DNA of 39,219 bases from Paenibacillus ferrarius (GCF_002027705.1 NZ_MBTG01000047.1:1-39219), one strand, 5' to 3'. Shown: positions 8,454-18,012, counted from the first letter of the stretch. Numbers and translations are program-made. The notes: generated from the letters alone by a model not told the origin.

Positions 8454-9329
8454 ATGAAAAAGAAAACAATTGGCGATTGGTCCATGGATGTATGTGTGTA
8501 TGCGGCTTTGCTGCTATCCGGGCTGCTTACGCTGCTGCCCATGGTCAACGTCCTATCCAAAGCATTAAGTGATGAATCCGCCGTTATTTCCGGTAAGGTA
8601 GGCGTAATTCCTGTCGGATTTCAGTTAGATACGATGAAATATGTGGTGTCATCCAGCCAATTCTTGCATGCCATTTCGGTTTCTTTGCTGGTGATGATTG
8701 TGGGTACGGTGCTCGCCATCCTACTGACAGCATTGACAGCTTATCCTTTATCCAAAAGACATCTCCCCGGGATACCGTTCATCCTGCTCATGTTCATCTT
8801 CACCATGTTGTTTAACGGTGGCATTATTCCGAATTATTTGCTTATGAAAGAACTCCATCTCATTAATAATCTATGGTCCTTGATGCTGCCAGCTCTAATC
8901 AGTGTGTTCAACATGCTGGTCATCAAAAGCTATTATGAATCGTTGCCGGAAGCGCTGGAGGAGTCAGCCAAAATGGACGGCGCCCGCAACTTCACGATCC
9001 TGTTCCGCATCATTCTTCCCTTGAGCACGCCGGTGATTGCGACGATCGCGCTGTTCTATGCGGTGTATTTCTGGAATGACTATTTTCACCCGATGCTGTA
9101 CATTTCCAATCCGGGCCTCAAGCCTTTGCAGCTCTATCTTCGCGATATTGTTATGGATGCAGACAGCTCTTCCGCACTGAATAAAAGCGTTGATGAAATG
9201 ATGAATATATCACCGGAAGGCATTCGTTCGGCTACCGTTATTGCCTCTATAATTCCCATGCTGCTGGTATATCCGTTCCTGCAAAAGCATTTTGTCAAAG
9301 GCGTTCTGATTGGATCTGTGAAAGGCTAA
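8454..9329 (+). CDS. Sugar ABC transporter permease, LplC type
   Basis: This 291-residue permease is the partner of the preceding gene. It is hydrophobic, with about six membrane segments, and has an EAA loop near residue 170 (LEESAKMDGARN, then LPLS). The ATG chosen follows AGGAGG with a 7-base spacer; a TTG six codons upstream overlaps the previous gene and lacks a site of its own. The C-terminus, KHFVKGVLIGSVKG, is typical of LplC/YtcP proteins. It is co-transcribed with the upstream permease and probably with the binding protein 77 bases downstream. Confidence 0.92.
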   Translation: MKKKTIGDWSMDVCVYAALLLSGLLTLLPMVNVLSKALSDESAVISGKVGVIPVGFQLDTMKYVVSSSQFLHAISVSLLVMIVGTVLAILLTALTAYPLSKRHLPGIPFILLMFIFTMLFNGGIIPNYLLMKELHLINNLWSLMLPALISVFNMLVIKSYYESLPEALEESAKMDGARNFTILFRIILPLSTPVIATIALFYAVYFWNDYFHPMLYISNPGLKPLQLYLRDIVMDADSSSALNKSVDEMMNISPEGIRSATVIASIIPMLLVYPFLQKHFVKGVLIGSVKG

Positions 9330-9343
9330 CGCAGCGTTAACGC
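9326..9343 (+). promoter_or_regulatory. GC-rich hairpin between permease and binding-protein genes
   Basis: The palindrome GCGTTAACGC (9334-9343) overlaps an alternative pairing with TAACGC just upstream. It lies in the 77-base gap before the lipoprotein gene and has no T-run. It could be an mRNA-stabilising or processing hairpin that raises binding-protein expression over the permeases. It is only partly similar to a CcpA cre box. Confidence 0.3.
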
Positions 9344-9406
9344 CCTAGATGCTCTCATCGTAGGCTTAATGATATAGTTACATAATGACATAGGGAGGGT
9401 TTATGT

Positions 9407-10966
9407 ATGTTGAAAAAACACAGAAAGCTGATGCTCGTCACGCTTACAGCTTGTTTATCCGCTTCATCGCTTGTCGCTTGTTCCTCGGGAGGCGCCAGCT
9501 CCGGGAGCTCATCTTCACCAGCGGCATCCACCGCTGCATCCGCAGCGCCTGCGGCAGCAGGTCCAAAGCCTGAACTGAAGTCTTTGCAGATTTGGCAAAA
9601 GGATGACTACAATACGTATCCGGTAGCCAAATTCCTGGAGCAAGCTACAGGGTACAAAGTTCAGTATGACATGCTGCCGCAGGATAAACCGCAGGATAAA
9701 TTAAATATCCTGATCGCTTCCGGCGAACCCTATGATGCCATAACAACAGTAGGATCAACGGATTTCAAAGCGGTTTACTCCGATTATGCCAAAAAAGGTG
9801 CTTTGGTCGATTTGGGACCGCTTATTGATAAATTTGGACCCAACATTAAAGCGTCTGTTGACCCGGAAGCGCTGGAAGCAGCCAAAGTGGATGGGAAGCT
9901 TTATGGAATTCCAACGAAAAGTTTAAATGCGGTTTCAACCAGCTTGTTTATTCGTCAGGATTGGTTGGATAAGGTGGGCCTGAAGATGCCAACGACACTT
10001 GATGAGCTTGTGGCTGTCCTTAAAGCCTTCAAGGAGAAAGATCCAGGCGGAAACGGCGACAAGAATATCGGGCTGACCATGAGTGGAGAAGCCTCCTTCA
10101 TCAGCAATATTGTAGGCGCTTTCGGCATGCCGAACTATTGGAATGATGTGAATGGCAAGCTGATCCCTCGGGTGATGGATCCGGCATTCAAGGACTATAC
10201 GGCTTTCGTTGCCGATTTATTCAAACAAGGTTTGATCGATAAAGAGTTTGCAGCGAATAAGGATGCTACCGCCAAAGAGAAATTCACAAGCGGCAAAGCA
10301 GGGATCATTATGTTGAACTGGTCGGATGTTCCGGTAATCATGGATGCTTTGGTCAAAAATGTTCCAACTGCGAAAGCTGGCTTTCTGTCCGCCTTACAAG
10401 GCAAAGATGGCAAAGCGGCGTTATCCGCTGCCAGAGGTTTTGACCGCATTACGTTCATCCCGAAAGCATCCAAGCATCCGGAAGATGCGATCAAGTGGAT
10501 GAACGCCAAGCTTGAGAAGGAAACCTTCAAAAAGATGGCGATCGGCGAGGAAAATAAGCATTATACGTTCAAAGACGGCACGTATACGCCGATTCAGCCG
10601 ATCTTTACGGAAGAGCGTAACCAAGCGAACAACTTCTTGATGGGTACGGATGACAAAAATTATCCGACGTACTGGCAGGCCCGTGTTCGCAAGGATATGC
10701 GTTTGTTCGATGGGTGGAACCTAATGAACGGATTGGCACCGGCGTCGACGAAAGTCGTCGATCAATTAGGCTATGCGCCGTATATGGCCGTTTTCTCGAA
10801 AAACTTCCTGCAATTGAATACGATGTCAAGCGATTATACAACGAAGCTGATTTTCGGGGCTGAGCCGATGAGCGGTATTGATGCGTTCATTACAAAATTC
10901 AAAGCATCAGGTGGAGACGCAAGCTTCACAGAAGTGAATGACTGGTATGCAACCGTGAAGAAATAA
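9407..10966 (+). CDS. Extracellular solute-binding lipoprotein, LplA type
   Basis: This 519-residue exported lipoprotein is the binding component of the upstream importer. The signal peptide ends in a lipobox, LVAC, with Cys25 as the lipid anchor, followed by a Ser/Ala/Pro-rich flexible linker to about residue 50. The mature domain is a large family-1 type sugar-binding fold, and its length matches LplA-like proteins for oligosaccharides. The start ATG follows AGGGAGGG. The order regulator-kinase-permease-permease-binding protein is a standard set in Paenibacillus. The substrate is unknown; no glycoside hydrolase lies beside this operon to suggest one. Confidence 0.92.
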   Translation: MLKKHRKLMLVTLTACLSASSLVACSSGGASSGSSSSPAASTAASAAPAAAGPKPELKSLQIWQKDDYNTYPVAKFLEQATGYKVQYDMLPQDKPQDKLNILIASGEPYDAITTVGSTDFKAVYSDYAKKGALVDLGPLIDKFGPNIKASVDPEALEAAKVDGKLYGIPTKSLNAVSTSLFIRQDWLDKVGLKMPTTLDELVAVLKAFKEKDPGGNGDKNIGLTMSGEASFISNIVGAFGMPNYWNDVNGKLIPRVMDPAFKDYTAFVADLFKQGLIDKEFAANKDATAKEKFTSGKAGIIMLNWSDVPVIMDALVKNVPTAKAGFLSALQGKDGKAALSAARGFDRITFIPKASKHPEDAIKWMNAKLEKETFKKMAIGEENKHYTFKDGTYTPIQPIFTEERNQANNFLMGTDDKNYPTYWQARVRKDMRLFDGWNLMNGLAPASTKVVDQLGYAPYMAVFSKNFLQLNTMSSDYTTKLIFGAEPMSGIDAFITKFKASGGDASFTEVNDWYATVKK

Positions 10967-10994
10967 CAGAATTGATATCACCAGATTATGATAA

Positions 10995-11032
10995 AGCCCA
11001 ACCTCTCCAGCGGCTGCTGAAGGGGTTGGGCT
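10995..11032. terminator. Hairpin between convergent genes
   Basis: A 12-bp stem (AGCCCAACCTCT with AGGGGTTGGGCT, one G-U pair) encloses a loop that can itself pair (CAG/CTG). It sits between the rightward lipoprotein gene and the leftward SH3-repeat gene, 4 bases from the latter's stop codon. On the minus strand it is followed by TTTAT; on the plus strand there is no T-run. It is probably shared, and stronger leftward. Confidence 0.6.
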
Positions 11033-11036
11033 AAGG

Positions 11037-13010
11037 TCATTGCGACTGTACATCGAAGTCGCGCTCTAGAAGCACACGTTCCCCCACCTTGAAAACAGCC
11101 TTCAAGTGGTTCACTCCTGGCTTCAACTGCTTATTTAAGGAAATATCGTTAAGTACGGTGGCGTAGTTCAAGTAATAGAGCCTCTTATTGGAGGCAACCA
11201 CTGGTTCGGAGGATGTCCCCGGCAAATCAGATGAATTCCGATCGTAGACGTACAGTTTTAAGCTATTTCTTACTTCATATGGTGCTAATCTTTCATTATC
11301 ATAGCTAAGGACGGAAAGATGTAAGCTATTGCCTTCCGCCGCAGCAGGCGGATTGAAGGCCTCGAACGTATATTGAACCTCGCTCAAGATGACTTCGCTG
11401 TGGTTCGGCTGGATCTGTGTGGTGGCGCCGAGCAATGTTCTCATATCTTCGATGCCCAGATTGGGCACACCGTTAGCTGAGGAGCTTGTTGGAGCAGTGG
11501 ATAGCGGCAGCTTTCGCGGGTTTCCACCCTGCCAGAACAGAACCGCTTCTTGTTCGCCGGGCTTTATTTGGAAAGAGTAGCCTAAACCATCGTCGAATGT
11601 CCATTTGTTATCCTGACTCGGACCCGTTAGGACGTAATGATACATTTTCGCTAGAAAGGAGGAATCGAGATATAACTGTCCGTCTAAATCGTACCCTACT
11701 TTGGTGTTACCGAATGTAAGGTTATTGTCATTCAGGTATAAAGCTCCCTTACTGCTTATATCACCGATGATAGGCTTATCCAGCTCTCTGCCGGCTGGAT
11801 GAATGCGATCCAACTGAGGATTCAGTGTAATCCACGCATTGCCAAGGAATGTAGATATTTGAAACCACTGAATGCCGTCTGAATTGGTCCAAGATGCAAG
11901 CGGATGTAAGGATTGGGGGCCTAGGATACCGTTGTTCAAAAGGATATTTTCATCCGGATAGCGAAGCAGTCCCGTCGTGGTCGAACGCAATTCAATGGTT
12001 GCACTTTCAGGCTTGGCATCTTCGGGATCCGCGAACCTTGGATTAAACCAGCCCTCGCCTTCGTTTGCCTTTACATGATACCAAACGTTATTCGCCCTGT
12101 TGAACTGATATTGTTGAATCTCCTCGAATACTTTGAGCGTCTGGGGTGCAATTAGGATCGGTTCCTGAGCATACTCGGAAGGGGCAGAAAATAAGGGAGC
12201 TGGCAAATGACGTTGGATCGTATCATCCTTGTCTATCACAAGCTGACCGGAGTAGGGAGTCCATTGCAGCCCTTTATCCGTATGAATCTGGTAGATGCTG
12301 CCTGCCGGAGAGCGGAATTCCCCTGCTTCGCTTAGAATCTGATTTTCAATGTAAGATGCATATTGTTCTGATGAAGGATAGTTCATAAAGGGTAAGTCGC
12401 TGACTTCCACGTGCGGGTAGTATTTTCTCTTGTTTGCCGCTTGGTAGGAACCGATTTTCTTGACAGGCAAATGAATCCACTGATCGCCCAACCAGCTTGT
12501 CTGTATCTTCAACCATTTATCTTTGCTTTCCTTATAAGAAGGACTATAAAACCATTGCTTTTCAGCTCCTACAATAACAACCTCCTGCGGAGACAATACA
12601 GCCGAAGAGGGGGTATTGTCTTTAGGGTTTGCATAGATCGGCGTTTTCTCCAGAAGCGTGATGGAGGGAGGAGGAGGCACATCGATCGATTGTGGATATG
12701 TTTTCACCCACCTATCACCGTTGCTGGTATGAATTTTCCACCAACTTGGATTGGTTGCCCAGCCTGATTCGGCTTCTACAACTTCAACCACCTGAGGAGA
12801 GAACGAGCCTTCGGCTTTATTTTTCAAGGCATTGGGAATCACATAATAGGGCGTATCTTCCAGCAGCGTCAAACTCTTGGGAATATGAATCCCGTCTGCG
12901 GCTTCCGTAGGAGTATCTTCATATTCAGAAGCTGCTGCTTGATGAAGAGCTGCTGTTGTCGCCATACTTATTCCCAATAAGAGCGTTAACGCTAGTTTTG
13001 TTCGGATCAC
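11037..13010 (-). CDS. Secreted protein with tandem SH3-like repeats
   Basis: I do not recognise this 657-residue protein as a named gene. A signal peptide (basic start, hydrophobic stretch LALTLLLGISMATTAALHQA) precedes the mature chain. About five repeats of 60-70 residues follow; the clearest begin SLTLLEDTPYY, SITLLEKTPIY and TIELRSTTTGLLRYP, and most end with W-x-x-I/V followed by G-x-x-W. They resemble bacterial SH3-like domains. Around residues 410-520 a different region (KGALYLNDNNL, GYDLDGQLYLDSSF) resembles the copper-amine-oxidase-N-like domain common in Paenibacillus. The C-terminal 100 residues look like an immunoglobulin-type beta domain. The start is GTG with AGGAG 8 bases upstream; an ATG 11 codons earlier has no ribosome binding site. 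It is probably a cell-wall-associated binding or scaffold protein. Confidence 0.82.
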   Translation of the reverse strand: MIRTKLALTLLLGISMATTAALHQAAASEYEDTPTEAADGIHIPKSLTLLEDTPYYVIPNALKNKAEGSFSPQVVEVVEAESGWATNPSWWKIHTSNGDRWVKTYPQSIDVPPPPSITLLEKTPIYANPKDNTPSSAVLSPQEVVIVGAEKQWFYSPSYKESKDKWLKIQTSWLGDQWIHLPVKKIGSYQAANKRKYYPHVEVSDLPFMNYPSSEQYASYIENQILSEAGEFRSPAGSIYQIHTDKGLQWTPYSGQLVIDKDDTIQRHLPAPLFSAPSEYAQEPILIAPQTLKVFEEIQQYQFNRANNVWYHVKANEGEGWFNPRFADPEDAKPESATIELRSTTTGLLRYPDENILLNNGILGPQSLHPLASWTNSDGIQWFQISTFLGNAWITLNPQLDRIHPAGRELDKPIIGDISSKGALYLNDNNLTFGNTKVGYDLDGQLYLDSSFLAKMYHYVLTGPSQDNKWTFDDGLGYSFQIKPGEQEAVLFWQGGNPRKLPLSTAPTSSSANGVPNLGIEDMRTLLGATTQIQPNHSEVILSEVQYTFEAFNPPAAAEGNSLHLSVLSYDNERLAPYEVRNSLKLYVYDRNSSDLPGTSSEPVVASNKRLYYLNYATVLNDISLNKQLKPGVNHLKAVFKVGERVLLERDFDVQSQ

Positions 13011-13074
13011 AGCGGAGTCTCCTTCTCTATTACTTTTTTTCACTATTTTACCATATAAAATGCGTTATACTAGA

Positions 13075-13098
13075 AAAAGCTGCCAGCTGGCAGCTTTT
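13075..13098 (-). terminator. Perfect 24-bp palindromic terminator
   Basis: A fully self-complementary 24-base stretch (AAAAGCTGCCAG and its reverse complement) lies just after the stop of the leftward dehydrogenase gene and before the promoter region of the leftward SH3-repeat gene. On the minus strand it ends in a T-run, giving an efficient intrinsic terminator. Confidence 0.75.
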
Positions 13099-13101
13099 CT
13101 T

Positions 13102-14001
13102 TTATGTTTCTGTCATCGTGCCACCGTTTACATGCAGCACTTGACCAGTCACATAGCCGGAGTCGTCCGATGCCAAATAGACATAGGTTGGAGCCAACTC
13201 GAAGGGTTGGCCTGCACGGCGCATCGGTGTGTCAACACCGAAGGTTTTGATATATTCGGCCGGGTAGCTGGCTGGTTGAAGCGGAGTCCAGATGGGGCCG
13301 GGAGCAACGGCGTTCACTCGGATACCATGCTGGACCAATTGCAGGGACAATGATCTCGTAAAGGAAACGATAGCTCCTTTGGATGAGGAGTAATCAAGCA
13401 GGAGCGGTGCTCCGGCATAAGCGGTAACTGAAGTTGTGCTGATGATTGAGCTTCCTGGCTTCAAGTGCTTCAATGCTTCTTGGGTGAGGAAGAAATTCGG
13501 AAAGATGTTCGTTCGGAACGTATCCTCCAGCTGCTGACGTGTTATATGGGTAATATTCGGCTGAGGAAATTGCACGCCTTGGTTAATGACCAAGATATCC
13601 AATCGGCCGAAGTGCTCGACTGTTCGGCAGACGGCTTCCCGGCACCAAGCTTCTTCGCGCAGATCACCCGGCAAAAGCAAGCAGCGCCGGCCATATTTCT
13701 CCACCATGCGGGAAGTCTGCGCGGCATCCTCGTGTTCATCGAAATAAGGAATGGCCACATCTGCGCCTTCCTTGGCGAAGGCAATGGCCACTGCGCGGCC
13801 AATCCCGCTGTCTCCCCCTGTAATAATGGCTACTTTATTCAAGAGCTTGCCGCTTCCGACATAAGACGGGTTATCCGAGATCGGCAGCGGATCCATCACA
13901 TATTCAAAGCCTGGCTGGCGGTCTTGATGCTGCGGAGGAAAAGATAGGGGAGTAAGCTCGCATTTTTTTTCTTCACCATAATAAGGGTATATGGGGTACA
14001 T
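13102..14001 (-). CDS. Short-chain dehydrogenase/reductase
   Basis: This 299-residue classical-type SDR carries the 50-residue N-terminal extension seen in the YhdF/YhxC group of general-stress dehydrogenases. The cofactor motif TGGDSGIG is at residues 61-68, the catalytic Tyr205-x3-Lys209 lies in YSSSK, the catalytic Ser is in the segment STTSVTAYAG, and the structural Asn lies in FRTNIF. The usual NNAG motif is replaced by INQG (residues 140-143). The start follows AGGAGG with a 9-base spacer. It is probably monocistronic, flanked by a terminator on one side and a divergent small gene on the other. It should be an NAD(P)H-dependent alcohol or sugar-alcohol dehydrogenase; the substrate is unknown. 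Confidence 0.9.
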   Translation of the reverse strand: MYPIYPYYGEEKKCELTPLSFPPQHQDRQPGFEYVMDPLPISDNPSYVGSGKLLNKVAIITGGDSGIGRAVAIAFAKEGADVAIPYFDEHEDAAQTSRMVEKYGRRCLLLPGDLREEAWCREAVCRTVEHFGRLDILVINQGVQFPQPNITHITRQQLEDTFRTNIFPNFFLTQEALKHLKPGSSIISTTSVTAYAGAPLLLDYSSSKGAIVSFTRSLSLQLVQHGIRVNAVAPGPIWTPLQPASYPAEYIKTFGVDTPMRRAGQPFELAPTYVYLASDDSGYVTGQVLHVNGGTMTET

Positions 14002-14087
14002 AAAGGTTATCCTCCTGTTATTGCGTACTCATAGGCAGGATATTCACCTAGTTACAGAAGAGTTACCAAAAGATGGGGATGAAGAAA

Positions 14088-14288
14088 ATGAAAAATGCGC
14101 TGCTTAAATTTACATTATTCATCTTATATCTTGCTGCTTTATTGAAGCTGTTAGACGCTTTTCAAGGCCAATTGCTTGTACAAGCGCTATTACTTATTGT
14201 TCTTTCTTTTGTCTACGCAATAATTGAAGCCAAACTTATTTATTACTTTGATAAAATCATACAGCAAATAGGAAGAAGGAAACGGTAG
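14088..14288 (+). CDS. Small membrane protein of unknown function
   Basis: I do not recognise this gene. The 66-residue product has two hydrophobic segments (FTLFILYLAALLKLL near the N-terminus and LLVQALLLIVLSFVYAII in the middle) and a basic tail, QIGRRKR, so it should be a two-helix membrane protein with its C-terminus on the cytoplasmic side. I chose the ATG preceded by GGGG at 9 bases; two further in-frame ATG codons lie up to 15 bases upstream (from 14073) and could be used instead. It stands alone, divergent from the dehydrogenase. Composition and frame look real, but short length keeps confidence moderate. Confidence 0.6.
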   Translation: MKNALLKFTLFILYLAALLKLLDAFQGQLLVQALLLIVLSFVYAIIEAKLIYYFDKIIQQIGRRKR

Positions 14289-14301
14289 AGTCCTATTTTA
14301 A

Positions 14302-15147
14302 GCAACAAGTAAAAAGAAGCCCCCGCCAGGGAAATCACAAGGCTATGCCGAAATGAATCCCATGTTGATTGCCGAAAATACGGGAAGTCGGGTATATCTG
14401 CTTTGGAGCCGTTGGATTTGGGGCAATTGTCAATATTATATCCGAACCAGTACGGACGATGGTGTTACGTGGGGAACAGCCCAGGACATCACTTTGGTGC
14501 TTGCTTCCTACAAGACATCAACCAGTGTTAATTATTTTGCTAACCTAGCGGGAGCGGGAATGGGGCCAGGGCATGGGATTCAAATGAGCAATGGTGTATT
14601 GCTCGTTCCGATTTATTTGACTACGGCCAATTGGACGAATTCAACGGTAGCTTCGATTTACAGCGCAGATGGCGGTGTGACCTGGAATGCCGGCTCGAAA
14701 GTGCCGAATCCTTCAGGCTTCTCATTGATTCACGAGAATATGATGGTACAGCTGTCCAATGGCAAAATAATGACGAATATGAGGAATCCCGGCAGTGATT
14801 ACAGGGCGATATCCACGTCCACAGGTGTCAATGGCCTTTGGAGCACGCCAGTATCCGATACAACCTTGATTGATCCTGTCGTGCAAGGAAGCATTCAGAG
14901 ATATGATGCCTCGACCATTCTGTTCACGAACCCGGCGAATATCAGCACCAGAACGAATGTGACCATAAGAATGAGCAATGATGATGCGACTACTTGGTAT
15001 AAGTCCAAAGAGATTTATGCTGGTACCAATGGCTACTCAGATATCGGCGTAGCGCCGGATAAAACGATTTTTGTATGTTATGAAAAGCCCGCAGGGAGTA
15101 AGATCTCGCTTGCGCGGATGAGTAAAGCATGGATTGAAGCTCCGTAA
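14302..15147 (+). pseudogene. 5'-truncated sialidase (BNR/Asp-box) remnant
   Basis: The frame is open from 14302, right after a stop codon, and sialidase-like sequence appears to begin before the first ATG (14353), which has no ribosome binding site. The encoded piece shows three Asp-box motifs (STDDGVTWG, SADGGVTWN and the degenerate SNDDATTWY) and sialidase core segments such as GPGHGIQMSNG. The N-terminal part of GH33 sialidases, with the first catalytic arginine and the nearby acid/base aspartate, is missing, as is any signal peptide. About 264-282 residues remain, against 350 or more in the family. It is best read as a decayed gene whose 5' end was lost by deletion. Expression as a short protein is unlikely but not excluded. 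Confidence 0.7.
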
Positions 15148-15162
15148 GAGACGAATCAGATT

Positions 15163-15209
15163 AAGACTGTCAGCCTTCGCTTATGCGATAAGGTGGCGGT
15201 CTTTTTTTT
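15163..15209 (+). terminator. Intrinsic terminator after the sialidase remnant
   Basis: AAGACTGTCAGCCTT pairs imperfectly, with G-U pairs, to AAGGTGGCGGTCTT and is followed by eight T. It looks intact although the gene before it is truncated. Confidence 0.7.
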
Positions 15210-15269
15210 GCGTGTCTCTATCGCCGATGGGATTTATGCGGAGGACGAAGGCTGATTGTGGATAAAGTC

Positions 15270-15298
15270 CTGCAATTCAATTCGTTTTATGCCATAAT
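15270..15298 (+). promoter_or_regulatory. Possible promoter of the hybrid histidine kinase
   Basis: CTGCAA (15270-15275) and CATAAT (15293-15298) are 17 bp apart, about 70 bases before the kinase start. Both hexamers are imperfect matches to sigma-A consensus. Confidence 0.3.
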
Positions 15299-15366
15299 GG
15301 AACCAAATACGCCCTGGTTTATGGGGATATTGGGACAAAGACGGAGAAATGATTGGAGGAATAATC

Positions 15367-18012
15367 TTGCATAAAATCGATTTCAATCGTGATCCAGTAT
15401 TTAAACAAGTTTTTACATGCGCGCCTAATGCGATAGCTCTGGTGTCTATTGACGGAATGATTCGTAAAGTCAATCCATCTTTCTATGAAACTTTGGGTTA
15501 TACGGAACAAGAAGCAGAAGGACTTGCACTTCAGGAAATTACTCATCCGGCAGATTGGCCGGGGGTGAGCAAACGGCTCGATGAGGTGTTAAGCGGGAAT
15601 GAATCCTTTGATGAAATAGAGATGCGATGTTTTCAGAAAAACGGCAACTTGATCTGGACGTCGGCAAGGATTTCTATTGTTCGTGATGAGACAGCGAGCC
15701 CGCTCTATTTTATCCTTCATATGATTGATATCTCAGAGAAAAAGGCGACACATCAAAGATTGTTAGAGATTGAAGACATGTATAATATGATCTCACAAAA
15801 TGCTCAAGATATTATTACCTTTGTGAGTCCTGACGGTAAAATTCAGTATGTATCTCCATCAATTTGCGATCTATTGGGCTATGAGCCTGAAGAATTAATA
15901 GGCAGAGAGAGTATGGAACTAAATCACCCAGATGATTTATTGCAGATACAGTCCACGTCATTGATCGACCAGAATATATTTACATATCGGGCACGTCATA
16001 AAAATGGTACCTATATTTGGCTGGAAACCGCTACAAAGCTTATTCGGGATGAGCAAGGTCATCTGCTGAACATATTAGGGATAGGCCGTGATATTACAGA
16101 GCGCAAGATGTATCAGGACAGTCTGGCAGAGGCTCAGCATATTGCAGCGCTGGGAAGTTGGGAAATTGATTTCCTGGAACAAAAGATTACCTTCTCAGAT
16201 GAATTTTTCCACATATATAATTTGCCCAAAAACAGCTTGCCCACGGACCCGACGGCACTTATCACGCTTATTCATCCCGAAGATCAGGCGCAATTCAAAG
16301 CCTTCACAGATCAAGCCAGGCGTGGGGGTCCTTCTAGTTTAGAATTCCGCAATTTGCAGCCCGATGGCTCAATTAAATATATGCAAATACGCGTTTCGGT
16401 GTTGTTCGATGAGAATGGAAGGGCGACCCGCATGAATGGAACGACCCAAGATATTACGGAGCGCAAATTAAATGAGTTGAAATTGCAAGAATCGGTAGAG
16501 CGGTACAACTCTTTGAAAAAATACAATCATGATGCTGTTATCTCTCTGGACGTCCATGGCAAAATCATTAACACAAATGAGATGGCAGCGAAGCTGACGG
16601 GCCACAGCATTGCAGAAATGAGAGGACAAAATATCTCCAAATTCATCAGTGAACAAAATGTAAGCCATATCTTGTCCCACTCGATGGAAGATCTCACCGC
16701 AGAGCGAAATATTAATAAAATCAGGCATAGAGACGGTCATGACGTAGAGGTGCTTGTCACGATAGCCCCGATCATTATCAATAAGCAAAACGCCGGATAT
16801 TATGTCATTGCCAAAGATATGACGGAGCAAAAGGCGCTTCTAATTGCCAAGGAAGCCGCTGAGAAAACAAACAAAGCCAAGAGTGAGTTTCTTGCCATGA
16901 TGAGCCATGAAATCCGAACACCCATGAATGGCGTGATTGGGATGACAGATTTGCTCCTAAATACGACGGAATTGGATGATGAGCAGCAAGAATATGTTGA
17001 AATTATTCATAAAAGCGGCAATACATTGATTACCATTATTAACGATATTCTGGACTTTTCCAAAATCGAAGCTGGTAAAACAGAACTGCAAATGCAATCC
17101 ATGGATATCAGAGATTGTATTGCCGAGGCCCGTGATGTGCTGCTGCCTAAAGCAACGGAGAAAGATCTCTATGTTGAAATAGATGTCCCGCCAGATATTC
17201 CTCGTGCGTTACTAGGCGACTACGATCGTATCAAGCAGATCATGTTGAATATCATCGGCAACGCGATTAAGTTTACCCTGAGCGGCGGAGTGACCATTCG
17301 GGTTGAAGACGGGGGAAGCGAGAACGGCAGACGCCAGCTCAAATTTACATTTAAAGACACTGGTATTGGCATACCGAAGGAAAAGCTGATCTATTTGTTT
17401 GATCCTTTTCATCAATTGGATAGCTTTATGACACGTAAATCGGAAGGAACGGGATTAGGGTTAGCGATTAGCCGGAAGCTGGTTGAGCTCATGTCCGGAG
17501 ATATTTGGGTAGAACATACAGACGAGCTTGGGGCAACCTTCGTGTGCACGATTTGGTTGAAGGAACTTGAGGATGAATCCAAGCCAACTCATTTCCCGGC
17601 AGATGAGGAGCCGGCTGCGCTGAAGCCTTTGAAAATTTTAATCGCGGAAGATAACGAAATTAACCAGATTATTTTGACAAAAATGATTGAAAAGATGGGC
17701 CACATAACAAGTATCGTTGAAAATGGCAATCAAGTTATCCGAGCCTTGGCTTATGATAGGTACGACATCATCTTCATGGACGTCCGCATGCCCGAAATGA
17801 ATGGGATTGAAGCGACCAGACAGATCAAAGACATGCTGCCGCCGGAACAAATACCTTACATTATTGCGGTTACGGCTAACGCTTTAAAGGGTGATCGTGA
17901 AAAGTGTTTGGAAGCTGGTATGGATGATTACATCAGTAAGCCAATAAAAACGGGCATTATATTTGAGATTATTGAGAAGTACCAGAAGCAAATTCAACCT
18001 GCAATTAGATAA
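15367..18012 (+). CDS. Multi-PAS hybrid histidine kinase with receiver
   Basis: This 881-residue protein has no transmembrane segment, so it is a cytoplasmic sensor. Four PAS domains occupy about residues 15-130, 135-250, 255-370 and 375-490; the linkers after the second and third read DITERK, and those after the first and fourth are variants (DISEKK, DMTEQK). A HisKA domain follows with His514 in SHEIRTPMNG, then a HATPase domain (N-box near 623, DTGIGIP near 663, GTGLGLAIS near 693). The C-terminal receiver has AEDNEIN and the phospho-acceptor Asp805 in FMDVRMP. GGAGGA six bases upstream supports the TTG start; an ATG 18 bases upstream sits too close to its own purine run. There is no separate regulator or phosphotransfer gene alongside, so the phosphorelay partner is unknown. 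Confidence 0.92.
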   Translation: MHKIDFNRDPVFKQVFTCAPNAIALVSIDGMIRKVNPSFYETLGYTEQEAEGLALQEITHPADWPGVSKRLDEVLSGNESFDEIEMRCFQKNGNLIWTSARISIVRDETASPLYFILHMIDISEKKATHQRLLEIEDMYNMISQNAQDIITFVSPDGKIQYVSPSICDLLGYEPEELIGRESMELNHPDDLLQIQSTSLIDQNIFTYRARHKNGTYIWLETATKLIRDEQGHLLNILGIGRDITERKMYQDSLAEAQHIAALGSWEIDFLEQKITFSDEFFHIYNLPKNSLPTDPTALITLIHPEDQAQFKAFTDQARRGGPSSLEFRNLQPDGSIKYMQIRVSVLFDENGRATRMNGTTQDITERKLNELKLQESVERYNSLKKYNHDAVISLDVHGKIINTNEMAAKLTGHSIAEMRGQNISKFISEQNVSHILSHSMEDLTAERNINKIRHRDGHDVEVLVTIAPIIINKQNAGYYVIAKDMTEQKALLIAKEAAEKTNKAKSEFLAMMSHEIRTPMNGVIGMTDLLLNTTELDDEQQEYVEIIHKSGNTLITIINDILDFSKIEAGKTELQMQSMDIRDCIAEARDVLLPKATEKDLYVEIDVPPDIPRALLGDYDRIKQIMLNIIGNAIKFTLSGGVTIRVEDGGSENGRRQLKFTFKDTGIGIPKEKLIYLFDPFHQLDSFMTRKSEGTGLGLAISRKLVELMSGDIWVEHTDELGATFVCTIWLKELEDESKPTHFPADEEPAALKPLKILIAEDNEINQIILTKMIEKMGHITSIVENGNQVIRALAYDRYDIIFMDVRMPEMNGIEATRQIKDMLPPEQIPYIIAVTANALKGDREKCLEAGMDDYISKPIKTGIIFEIIEKYQKQIQPAIR

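Noticed and set aside
9334..9343. CcpA catabolite-repression (cre) site before the LplA-type gene
   Set aside because: Only the AGCGTTAAC core fits; the outer consensus positions do not match, and the site lies inside the operon.
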